64,000 nucleotides of DNA, from contig JAKQTR010000030.1 of the NCBI GenBank assembly GCA_029562975.1, forward strand, positions 1 to 64,000, written 5' to 3'. Below, in pieces: positions 46,289-53,632 of this stretch; positions within the stretch are counted from its first letter, which is position 1; every line of letters begins with the position of its first letter. The translations under genes were made by a program, and so were the position numbers. This stretch comes from Acidobacteriota bacterium (lineage in GTDB: Bacteria > Acidobacteriota > Vicinamibacteria > Vicinamibacterales > JAKQTR01). Under the pieces are notes generated by a model. The model was not told the origin of the DNA. It made no database searches and saw nothing but the letters and a program-made list of their open reading frames with translations.

Positions 46289-47406
46289 CACAGCGCCTTC
46301 ACGTAGCAGCGGCGCCGGCGGTGCTGGCGCGACTCGAGGCCCTTCCACTGCGCCAGGATCTGCGTGTTGGACTCGAGCATCGGGCCCGTCTCCGCCAGCT
46401 TGATCCGGCGCGCCACCGCGGACTTCCACGCCTCGTGGATGAGCACCGCGTTCAGGCCCTTCTTCTGGTAGGGGGGGCGCACGGCCGTCAGCAGCATCTC
46501 GAGGCGGTCGCTCGTGCGCAGATCGCGGAGAATCCGCAGGAACCCGAACGGGAACAGGCGCCCCCGGCACTGCTGGAGCGCGCGGGCCAGCGACGGCATG
46601 ACGGCGCCGAAGGCGGCGATGTTGTCGTCGCGGTCCAGGATGATCGTCACGAACCGGTGGTCCAGCACGCCGAAGAACTCCTTCGTGTAGTACTGGACCT
46701 GCGCGTCCGACAGCCTGACCACGCCGTAGAGGCCCCGGTAGGTCTCGTTGACCGCCTCGAAGATGCGCTCCACGTACGGGAGGATGTCCTTCATGCTGCG
46801 CGTCTGCAGCACGCGCACCTTCGTGCGCTCCAGCGCCGCCTTGGCGATGCGCTCGAGGGCCTCGGGCATGACGGGCGGAACGGGGAGCTGCAGCTCGACC
46901 CAGTCGGCGTCCTTGCGGTAGCCGAGCCGCTCGAGGTGGCTTGCGTAATACGGGTAGTTGTAGTTGGTGATCAGCAGGTCGAGCTCCTCGAACCCCTCGA
47001 CGAGCAGGCCCTGGCGATCCAGGTCGCAAAAGCCCAGCGGGCCGTGCACCTCAGCCAGCCCGCGCGACCGCGCCCAGTCCTCCACCGCGCCCAGGAGCGC
47101 CGCCGACACCTCGGCATCGTCGGTGAAGTCGAGCCAGCCGAACCGCGCGCGGCGCTTCTGCCACGTCTCGTTGTAGCGGTGGCTGACGATGCCCGCCACG
47201 CGCCCCGCCGGCTCGCCGTCGCGGAACGCCATCCAGTACTTCGCCTCGCAGTACTCGAAGGCCGGATTGCGATCGGGCCGCAGCGCCTTCTTCTCCTCGC
47301 CGATGAGCTTGGGCACGTAGTACGGGTGGCCGCGGTAGAGCCGCTCCGGGAAGGCGATGAACCGCCGCAGATCCAACCGGGTCCGGACGTCCTTGATTTC
47401 GACCAT
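46288..47406 (-). CDS. GNAT-like N-acyltransferase
   Basis: A 372-residue protein: MVEIKDVRTRLDLRRFIAFP, RGHPYYVPKLIGEEKKALRP, AKYWMAFRDGEPAGRVAGIV, FGWLDFTDDAEVSAALLGAV, LAEVHGPLGFCDLDRQGLLV, and a C-terminal LTAVRPPYQKKGLNAVLIHE acetyl-CoA loop-like segment. This pattern belongs to a large GNAT-fold family usually annotated as hypothetical or YghO-like. ATG 47406 opens the conserved start. The next gene, a PAP2-type membrane protein, overlaps its stop, so the pair may modify a lipid. Acyl donor and acceptor are unknown. Confidence 0.78.
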   Translation of the reverse strand: MVEIKDVRTRLDLRRFIAFPERLYRGHPYYVPKLIGEEKKALRPDRNPAFEYCEAKYWMAFRDGEPAGRVAGIVSHRYNETWQKRRARFGWLDFTDDAEVSAALLGAVEDWARSRGLAEVHGPLGFCDLDRQGLLVEGFEELDLLITNYNYPYYASHLERLGYRKDADWVELQLPVPPVMPEALERIAKAALERTKVRVLQTRSMKDILPYVERIFEAVNETYRGLYGVVRLSDAQVQYYTKEFFGVLDHRFVTIILDRDDNIAAFGAVMPSLARALQQCRGRLFPFGFLRILRDLRTSDRLEMLLTAVRPPYQKKGLNAVLIHEAWKSAVARRIKLAETGPMLESNTQILAQWKGLESRQHRRRRCYVKAL

Positions 47407-47510
47407 GGGGCTCCCCAGCGCTCGCGGCAGGCCCGTCGCGGAGCCGGCGGGCAGCCGGTTCCCCTCGAGCGCCGCCTTCACGGGGCGCAGGCGCGCGCAG
47501 CGCCAGCCCG

Positions 47511-48287
47511 TCAGCGAACGCTCAAGTATACCGATCGGGCCGTCAACTCGCGATGGTCCAGGCCCGCCGCCCGGTCCAGCCGCGCCAGCAGGTCGGGCAG
47601 AGCGGCCGGAAAGCGCCACTGGTCCTGGCGGCCGCCGGCCGCCTCCGCCGCGCTCGCCCACGCCGGCCACCAGGGCGCGACCGCGGCGGCCAGCGGCTCG
47701 ACGACCAGGACGCGCGCGCCTCGCGCGTGCGCGCCGAGCAGCGCGCGGAGGCACCGCACCCTGGCCTCCTCGCCAAGCTCGTTCAGCGTGAAGGCGACGA
47801 CAATGGCGTCGGCGCGCAAAGGCACGCCGGCGCGCGCCAGGTCCGCGCAGAGGACGTGCCCGTCGAGGCCCAGCGCCCGCAGCGACCGCCGGGCTTCTCC
47901 AGCCGCCCACGGATGGCGCTCGATGCCCGCCACGCGCGCGCGGGGCGCGCACTCGAGCGCCCAGGCCGCCCCGGCCGCGCCCGTGCCGCAGCCGAGGTCG
48001 CCCACGACGCGGGCGGCAGGCCGCGCCGCGTCCAGCGCGCGCACAATGGCGCGAACCAGCAGGAAGTGCAGCGGCCCGTAGAAGAGCGCAAATGCCGCGC
48101 GCTTGCCGGCGCCGTCGAGCGCCGCGCCCGACGCCAGCCGCCCCCGCCGCTCGACGTACGCGGACGACAATGCGCGCACGGCCCGGCTGACCTCCGGAAA
48201 CCGCAGGTCGCCGAGGTGGCGCGCCTCGAGTCCGTCCATCCAGCGCTCGAACGCCCCGTGGCCTGACGATTCGCGCTCATCGGCCAT
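47511..48287 (-). CDS. SAM-dependent methyltransferase-like protein
   Basis: A 258-residue class I methyltransferase: motif I VVGDLGCGTGAAGAAWALEC, acidic motif II (VAGIERHPWA), motif III-like LCADLARAGVPL, then AIVVAFTLNELGEEARVR and ARVLVVEPLAA. The fold is complete. The substrate is unknown; an N-terminal helical part (LRFPEVSRAVRALSSAYVERRG) resembles methyltransferases acting near ribosomal proteins (Rsm22-like), but this is weak. -10-like TAGACT at 48299-48294 lies six bases before the ATG. Confidence 0.78.
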   Translation of the reverse strand: MADERESSGHGAFERWMDGLEARHLGDLRFPEVSRAVRALSSAYVERRGRLASGAALDGAGKRAAFALFYGPLHFLLVRAIVRALDAARPAARVVGDLGCGTGAAGAAWALECAPRARVAGIERHPWAAGEARRSLRALGLDGHVLCADLARAGVPLRADAIVVAFTLNELGEEARVRCLRALLGAHARGARVLVVEPLAAAVAPWWPAWASAAEAAGGRQDQWRFPAALPDLLARLDRAAGLDHRELTARSVYLSVR

Positions 48288-48293
48288 CGGCGT

Positions 48294-48299
48294 AGTCTA
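48294..48299 (-). promoter_or_regulatory. -10-like hexamer of a leaderless promoter (methyltransferase)
   Basis: TAGACT on the minus strand ends exactly six bases before ATG 48287. Confidence 0.5.
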
Positions 48300-48452
48300 C
48301 CTTCACTCCCCTGCCCCTGGCTGCGCGCTGCCGGACGTCCAGCCTCCGGCCGGGCGCCCGTTCGTGACTGGAGCGCATGCCGGGCCCCGCCCTGCCGACT
48401 CCGCATGCCGGCTCTCGCACGGCCTGCCTCATCGTGCCCTGTCCCCGAATGC

Positions 48453-48458
48453 TATGCT
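48453..48458 (+). promoter_or_regulatory. -10-like hexamer upstream of the cbiM remnant
   Basis: TATGCT ends exactly six bases before GTG 48465, the leaderless spacing seen at other genes, suggesting the remnant kept its promoter. Confidence 0.4.
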
Positions 48459-48464
48459 TGCCCC

Positions 48465-48620
48465 GTGCACCTCCCCGACGGCCTTCTCAGCGCGAGCGCG
48501 ACCGGCCTGACGTGGGCGGCTTCCGGCATCGGCGTCGCGGCGGCGCTGCGCGCGGCTCGTCTCGTCGAGGCTCGTCGTCCCCGGCGGCGGGAAGGCTGCG
48601 GCCGACGCTCCGATCGATGA
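48465..48620 (+). pseudogene. CbiM remnant, N-terminus only
   Basis: The frame from GTG 48465 encodes HLPDGLLSASATGLTWAASG and then GVAAALRAAR. This matches the hallmark N-terminus of CbiM/NikM, the substrate-binding membrane subunit of ECF-type cobalt/nickel importers, in which the N-terminal Met-His-x-Pro binds the metal. After about 35 residues the frame turns into Arg-rich non-homologous sequence and stops at 48620; the other roughly 180 residues and the partner genes (cbiN/Q/O) are missing. The truncated piece cannot work. Confidence 0.7.
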
Positions 48621-48723
48621 CATCCTCCGGGACGAGAACCTCCCCTTGCGGAACGGGTTGGCGTAGGGGGAGTACTCGCGGTTCGGGACTCGGGATTTCG
48701 GGGCTCAGGACTCGGGGCAGAGC

Positions 48724-49716
48724 ATGGATCGTCCTCTCGTGACGTTGAACGATGTCCGGGATGCCGCGGAGCGCATCGCGACCATCGCGCGCCTGACGCC
48801 GGTCGTGCCGGCGGCCGAGGGCTCCGGCGGCCCCGACTTGCTGCTCAAGTGCGAGAACCTCCAGCGGGGCGGCGCCTTCAAGATCCGCGGCGCGGCGAAC
48901 ATGATCCTGCGGCTGCCGGACGATGGCCGCCGCCGCGGCGTGATCACCTACTCGTCCGGCAACCATGGCATCGCCGTCTCGCTCGCGGCGCAGCTCGCGG
49001 GGATCCCGGCTATCGTCGTGATGCCGACGACGGCGCCGGCCGTGAAGGCGGAGGTGGCGCGCAGGCTGGGCGCGGAGATCGTCTTCGAGGGCACGACGAC
49101 GGTCGAGCGCAAGGCGAGAGCGGAGCTGGAGGCCGCGGCCCGGGGCCTCACCATCGTGCCGCCGTTCGACCACCGCTGGATCATCGCCGGCCAGGGCACG
49201 ATCGGACTGGAGGTTTTCGCCCAGGCGCCGGAAGCCGCCGCGGTCTACGTGCCAGTGAGCGGCGGGGGCCTGGTGTCCGGGATCGCCACCGCCCTGAAGG
49301 CGCTCTCCCCTGCCGTGCGAGTGATCGGCGTCGAACCCGCGGCCGTGCCGCGCATGGCCAGGTCGCTTGCGGCCGGCGGCCCGACCACCGTGCCTGCGTC
49401 CTCCGGCCTCGCCGACGGCCTGCTGGCGGTGCGTCCCGGGGACGCGACGTTCGCGCACGTGCGGGCTTACGTCGACGAGATCGTGACGGTGAGCGACGAG
49501 GCCATCGCGCGCGCCGTGTCGTGGGTCTTCGAGCGCGCCCGCCTCGTGGCCGAGCCCAGCGGCGCCGCCTCCGTCGCGGCCGCGCTCGGCTGGGCCGAGC
49601 CTGCCTGGTCGAGGCCCGGCGCCGGGCCCGCTCTGCCGTCGCCCGGCCCGAAGGTGGCCGTCGTGAGCGGCGGCAACGTCGAGGCCGATACCTTCATCCG
49701 CTGCATCAGGCAGTGA
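48724..49716 (+). CDS. Threonine/serine dehydratase-like PLP enzyme
   Basis: A 330-residue fold-type II PLP enzyme. The Schiff-base lysine is in RGGAFKIRGA (about 57), the SSGNHG asparagine loop follows (YSSGNHGIAV), and the phosphate-binding loop is SGGGLVSG (about 180). IGVEPAAVP and EPSGAASVAA near the C-terminus match catabolic threonine dehydratase/serine racemase-like enzymes, which lack the regulatory ACT-like domain of IlvA. It probably deaminates L-threonine or L-serine, or racemises serine. An Ala/Pro-rich insert (AWSRPGAGPALPSPGPK) lies before the end. A degenerate GGGACTCGGG repeat (48670-48719) precedes the ATG. Confidence 0.9.
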   Translation: MDRPLVTLNDVRDAAERIATIARLTPVVPAAEGSGGPDLLLKCENLQRGGAFKIRGAANMILRLPDDGRRRGVITYSSGNHGIAVSLAAQLAGIPAIVVMPTTAPAVKAEVARRLGAEIVFEGTTTVERKARAELEAAARGLTIVPPFDHRWIIAGQGTIGLEVFAQAPEAAAVYVPVSGGGLVSGIATALKALSPAVRVIGVEPAAVPRMARSLAAGGPTTVPASSGLADGLLAVRPGDATFAHVRAYVDEIVTVSDEAIARAVSWVFERARLVAEPSGAASVAAALGWAEPAWSRPGAGPALPSPGPKVAVVSGGNVEADTFIRCIRQ

Positions 49717-49794
49717 GGCTGTGCCGCGCGCAGATGGGGAGTCCCCATAAGCTCGGCTTTGTGGAACGTCGACTCGATGTCACATCCTCGGAGC

Positions 49795-50105
49795 AGTCTG
49801 GTCCGGGAGAAGACCGACGCAGCGCTCGGCCTTACGATTGCGGCAGTCCATAGTGGCTAGGGCGTCTCCAACCGTGCGCTCGCCGGTCTGATCGCTTCGC
49901 TCGAAGAGGCGCAAGCCGCCAATCGGCTCCATCCGCGGCTGAAGAGCCTTACGCAACCCGTCCTCCTGGCCGTCGACGAGGCCGGCTCCCTCTCGATCAG
50001 CCGCACCGGTGCCATGAACTTCTTCCAGTTGACGGCCAGGCGCCACGGGCAGGCGTCGATAGCGCTCCCCTCGAACAAGGGTTTCAAGCATTTAGGGCGA
50101 CAACA
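49795..50105 (+). pseudogene. IS21-type istB (ATPase) remnant
   Basis: The plus-strand frame reads VREKTDAALGLTIAAVHSG, then a TAG stop, then NRALAGLIASLEEAQAANRL, LTQPVLLAVDEAGSLSISRT, GAMNFFQLTARRHGQAS and PSNKGFKHLG. It matches IstB, the helper ATPase of IS21 elements, from just after Walker A to beyond Walker B. The normal IDEIGY is changed to VDEAGS, an in-frame stop is present, and both ends are missing. No istA or terminal repeats are seen nearby. The remnant is surrounded by other broken genes. Confidence 0.75.
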
Positions 50106-50428
50106 CATCGACCTCTGGCAGGCGCTCAATGAGGCCCAGGATGCCGACGCCGCCTCTCGACGACGTTGGCGTACCCGTCAGGGCTCGGCGACGACCTGAG
50201 GCTCGTCCGTCGGACTGCCGGACTCGCGGCCTGCGGTAGTGTCGGACTCCTAGCTGGCACTGACATGAAAACGCGCGAGGCACGACAGGCCGTCCCGGAA
50301 GAGGCGGGTGGATCGCCGCGCGCGCGGAGGAAACCTAGAACTGTCCGCCCTTGGGCGAACCGGACGGCTGGTGGCACGGGTTGGCCTCCTTCAACCCGGA
50401 CGAGTTGGGCAGCAGGATGGTCGGCGTG
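50106..50428. other. Debris-rich gap with a degenerate CRISPR-like repeat
   Basis: No complete gene is seen. On the minus strand a short open frame ends LKEANPCHQPSGSPKGGQF at a TAG (50337-50335), like the C-terminal tails of some phage head proteins. Directly beside it lies a degenerate CRISPR-like repeat (50305-50335, listed separately). Confidence 0.4.
50305..50335 (-). CRISPR. Degenerate second copy of the type I-E-like repeat
   Basis: On the minus strand GGTTTCCTCC-GCGCGCGC-GGCGATCCACCC matches the repeat at 50801-50830 apart from one extra base in the left arm and a few changes. It is about 495 bases from the better copy with a small gene between. Single degenerate copies can arise by chance in GC-rich DNA, so it is supportive only. 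Confidence 0.35.
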
Positions 50429-50626
50429 TCAGCCCCGTTTCGGGATCAGCATGGCGACGGTCTCCTCCCCCTCCCGGGGAAGCTCCGGCGCTTCTGGCAA
50501 GTCCTCCGCCCACGAGACATCCGGATCACCCTCGGCCAGAATAGCGGCAAGTTCAGCCGACGCCGCCTCAAACGCCTTCTCGTCAACGCGAGGCGAGAAC
50601 CGTGTCGCAACTGTTCGTCCTTTCAT
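50429..50626 (-). CDS. Small acidic protein of unknown function
   Basis: A 65-residue protein from ATG 50626 with GGAGG nine bases upstream: MKGRTVATRFSPRVDEKAFE, a helical AASAELAAILAEG, then acidic WAEDLPEAPELPREGEE and VAMLIPKRG. The size and acidic character resemble antitoxins, but no toxin gene is next to it and no family is recognised. It overlaps the tail of the truncated cas3 frame in another reading frame and lies in the region where a cas operon appears to have been deleted. Confidence 0.5.
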   Translation of the reverse strand: MKGRTVATRFSPRVDEKAFEAASAELAAILAEGDPDVSWAEDLPEAPELPREGEETVAMLIPKRG

Positions 50627-52037
50627 GTTCCATCACCTCCACATCAGCATGCCCGACGCAGGTCGTATGGCGCATGCCCAGCCGTTCCAGTTCCCGGGAG
50701 GCCCTGGTCGTCGCAGACTCATGGTCAGCCGCCTTGCCTCCCCACTGTGGCACGCACACAGAGCGCAGCATCGTCTTGCCGCTGGCGTGAGCGCCATCAC
50801 CGGGGTGCATCCCCGCGCGCGCGGGGAAACCCGTGCCAACCGAAACGGTACCAGCGAGAAACCGCTTCGGGTTCTCCGCTGCCCAGCCGCGGTAGCGAAA
50901 CCGGTCGACATCCGGCCACAACTGATCGAAAGAAGGCAAGACGCCTCTGCCCCCCTCCACATCGTCGACCCGACAGTAGCCTGGAACCGCCAGCACAACC
51001 GGAGGCGGGTCACGGAAGGCCTGCTGGATCGCCTTCCGCACGCGTTCATGCAACTGGGTGGCGGCTGTACGCGTGGGCAGCGCGAAGTACATACCGTCCA
51101 CCAGCCCGACCTCGAACAACTGAACGAAGCGACTCAACGCGGCCTCGGTCTTCCCGCTGCCTGTCTCGGATTCCACGACGGTGATCGTGCCCGACATGGC
51201 AATTGGAAGCTGGACAACCGCACTCTGGATAGGCCGTGGTTGGCCGGCCCACTCAGGAGCTACGCGCGCGTACGCGTCGCGCTGTTGCGGGTCCGTTCGA
51301 TCGCAGGCAGGATAGTCGAGTCCTATCCCGCGCAAGGCGCTTTGGGCATAATGGCGCGACCGCTCCATGCGATCGGCCGTTGCGCCGTCAGAGAAAGGGA
51401 AGTACGCGGAGTCCGAGCCAATCCAATCCGCCAACATGACGAGACCCGCGAACGCATGGGACAGTTCGGGCCTGTCCGGCAGGTCTCTTGTACGGCGAGC
51501 GAAGGCCGGCGGGAACCAAGCGCGGCACCGGGCCAGGAGGTCAGCGACGCCTGCCTCGGGATCCAGGTCGGCCCTGGGCAGCCAAACCTCCGGACGCCAG
51601 CACTGAGCGGCCTGCTCGAAGGTGATCGGGCGACCGTGGTGACCGAGTGCGGCAAGAAGAAGCCCCGACACTCCGTCTCCCCAGTCGCCCAGATCAGCGA
51701 GCCACTCGCCAAGCACGCCATTCAGAACAGCGACCGCCTCGGAGACGTGGCCCGCGGGCATGCCGAGACCATCCCGCCCATTCGCCTGGAAACCGATGTT
51801 GAACTTGCCCAAGTCGTGGAGGGCTGCCAGGACGGCGAGCCTGGATCTCTGGCCGAAATCGAGTGGCTCTCCCGCGAGAGCGTCGAACCGGGCTTGCCAC
51901 ACCGGCAGGGTCAGGAGAGCCTCGGCGACCGCCGCCACGTCAGCGCAATGGTCCACTAAGGGGTGCCACTCGAGTACCTCCTCGGCGCGTGAAGGCTTCG
52001 TCAGTTTTCCCCAAAACGTCGTCGGCGTACCTCGCAC
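50583..52037 (-). pseudogene. cas3: cas3 fragment (HD nuclease plus start of helicase)
   Basis: The minus-strand frame starts at GTG 52037: WGKLTKPSRAEEVLEWHPLVDHCADVA (HD domain His) and LAALHDLGKFNIGFQ (HD pair), then the helicase start VVESETGSGKTEAAL (Walker A), ALPTRTAATQLHERV (motif Ia) and PKRFLAGTVSVGT. Cas3 is the nuclease-helicase of type I CRISPR systems, normally 850-950 residues. Homology ends at VGT (about 50832), where relatives continue IDQALL (DExH region follows). From there the frame enters a CRISPR-like repeat and unrelated sequence to a stop at 50583. Helicase motifs II-VI and all other cas genes are missing. Confidence 0.85.
50801..50830 (-). CRISPR. Single type I-E-like CRISPR repeat at the end of cas3
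   Basis: On the minus strand GTTTCCCCGCGCGCGCGGGGATGCACCCCG has the form of a type I-E repeat (GTxTTCCCCGCGC...GCGGGGATxAACCG): 29-30 bases with a CCCCGC/GCGGGG palindrome and ATGxxCC 3' end. It begins exactly where cas3 similarity ends and lies in the orientation expected for an array downstream of a cas3-first operon. No further good copy occurs 60 bases to either side, so this is a scar rather than a working array. Confidence 0.6.
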
Positions 52038-52263
52038 GATGCCTCCCGGTCGGGCTACACCGCCGCCTCTCCGAGGCCATCATACGCCTGCGGTGTGACA
52101 AGGGAGGTCGCACCACGCCCAGTCTCCCCATGAGTGCGATGAACGCCCCGGGGAAGATGGAGTGGTGGTGCCGCTCGAGCGGATCGCGCAGGGCGGCGAT
52201 TCGGTCCTGCGCCTCCTGGAGCTGTGGGTGGGGACAGCGGGCGCGAGGCGCGGCCGCGCTGGC

Positions 52264-53589
52264 CTACTTCTTCGCCCGTTCCCCTTTCAGCTCCATCTTC
52301 ATGGCCCGCCGGATGGCCTCGGCCATGCGGTTCAGCTTGACATCGGTCCGGAACCCAATCGACTGCGTCGATCCGACGATGACGGAGTACGCGATCTTGC
52401 TGGGGACGTCGAGGTGCTTCGCCACGTCGAGGATGATGCTGCTTTCAGGATCCATCAGCGCTCCGTCGGCCAGCGCGATGTCCATGAGCCGCGTGAGAAT
52501 GAACACCTTGTCGTCGAGCGAGCCGTCCTTCCGGACCGTGTCGAGGGCGTCGGGCAGCCTGGCCGCGATGGCCTCCCGGCTCGTCTCGATCTCGGCCTCG
52601 GGCTCGTCGGTGAACCACTTGTGGAGGATCTGGACGAGGATCTTCACCTCCTCGTCGCTCACGTCGCGGTCGGCCGCGAGCAGCTGCGCCCCCCCGAGGG
52701 CGACCGCGCGCATGACGGCGATGTGGAGCGGCTGCGCCGGGTAGCGCCGCGTCAGCCTGACGAGATCGTCCACCGCGTCCTCGAGCGCGCCGTCGGCGAT
52801 CGGCTCGCCCTCGACGGGGTAGCCCGCGCGGGCCGCCTTGGCGGAGCGCGAGAACAGCTCGACCGCCTTCAGGCGGATCGGCAGGAGGGGATGCGACGCG
52901 AAGACCTCCTCCATCAGCTCGGGCTTGCCGCGGATCTCGTCCACCTGGTTCACCAGGGCTTCGATGTCCAGGTTCAGGTTGCGCTCGCTCAGGCCGAAGG
53001 TGGCCTTCAGCAGCGACGTAGCCGTCGCCCTGAAGTCGCGGCTCGCGAGGACGCTGACGCGGTCGGCGCTGATCTCGGCCTTCTTCCGCCACCGCAGGTA
53101 CAGGCTCTCGCCGAGGGCGGGCAGCACGGTCACCGACGGGTTCGACGCGTCGGTCGAGATGAGCGCCGCCAGCCGGTTGTTCCCGAACAGGATGTGCCCG
53201 AGCTCGTGCCCGAGGATGGAGCGCAGCTCCGCATCGTCGAGCCGCTCGAGCGCCGGCGCCGTGACGCCCACGAGCGAGTAGGTCGTGTCCTTCCTGACGT
53301 CGAGGATCGCGAAGGCGTTGATCTCCGTCGAGGGCAGGCAGAAGACCTCGGCCTCGGTTTCCAGGCCGAGGGCGGCGGTCACGTCGTTGAACACCCGGTA
53401 GATGCGCGGCGAGAGGCGCTCGCTCAGCCGGATGCCCTCCTTCAGCAGGCGCTCCCGGACGCCCCGGTCGATCTGCCTCCGGTTCTCCTCGAACGTCGCC
53501 AGGTAGTCGGCGACGCGGTAGGTCGTCAGCAGCTCCTCGACGTCCTTCGCGTCCCCCCGGTATCGGATGTCGCTCCAGTCAATCGCCAT
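52264..53589 (-). CDS. M48-type metallopeptidase with TerB-like C-terminal domain
   Basis: A 441-residue soluble protein. The zinc site is HELGH in LRSILGHELGHILFGNN (about 137-141), the third ligand Glu is in KKAEISADRVSVLAS, and SHPLLPIRLKAVELF is the usual M48 tail motif. Unlike HtpX there are no TM helices, so it is cytosolic. After about residue 290 a helical TerB-like domain follows (RDVSDEEVKILVQILHKWF, LADGALMDPESSIILDVAKHL), a fold of stress and phage-response proteins. It starts 43 bases after the end of an OLD-like ATPase gene on the same strand, so the two probably form an operon. Confidence 0.85.
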   Translation of the reverse strand: MAIDWSDIRYRGDAKDVEELLTTYRVADYLATFEENRRQIDRGVRERLLKEGIRLSERLSPRIYRVFNDVTAALGLETEAEVFCLPSTEINAFAILDVRKDTTYSLVGVTAPALERLDDAELRSILGHELGHILFGNNRLAALISTDASNPSVTVLPALGESLYLRWRKKAEISADRVSVLASRDFRATATSLLKATFGLSERNLNLDIEALVNQVDEIRGKPELMEEVFASHPLLPIRLKAVELFSRSAKAARAGYPVEGEPIADGALEDAVDDLVRLTRRYPAQPLHIAVMRAVALGGAQLLAADRDVSDEEVKILVQILHKWFTDEPEAEIETSREAIAARLPDALDTVRKDGSLDDKVFILTRLMDIALADGALMDPESSIILDVAKHLDVPSKIAYSVIVGSTQSIGFRTDVKLNRMAEAIRRAMKMELKGERAKK

Positions 53590-53632
53590 GGTGCCCCCGC
53601 CCGAGCGATGGCGCGCGCCGCCGCGCGGGCCG

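Noticed and set aside
48287-48465. Cobalamin riboswitch upstream of the cbiM remnant
   Set aside because: No GCCACTG-type box or other conserved core was found.
50166-51959. 597-residue plus-strand frame opposite cas3
   Set aside because: It is antisense to clear Cas3 HD and Walker A motifs and has no domain of its own.
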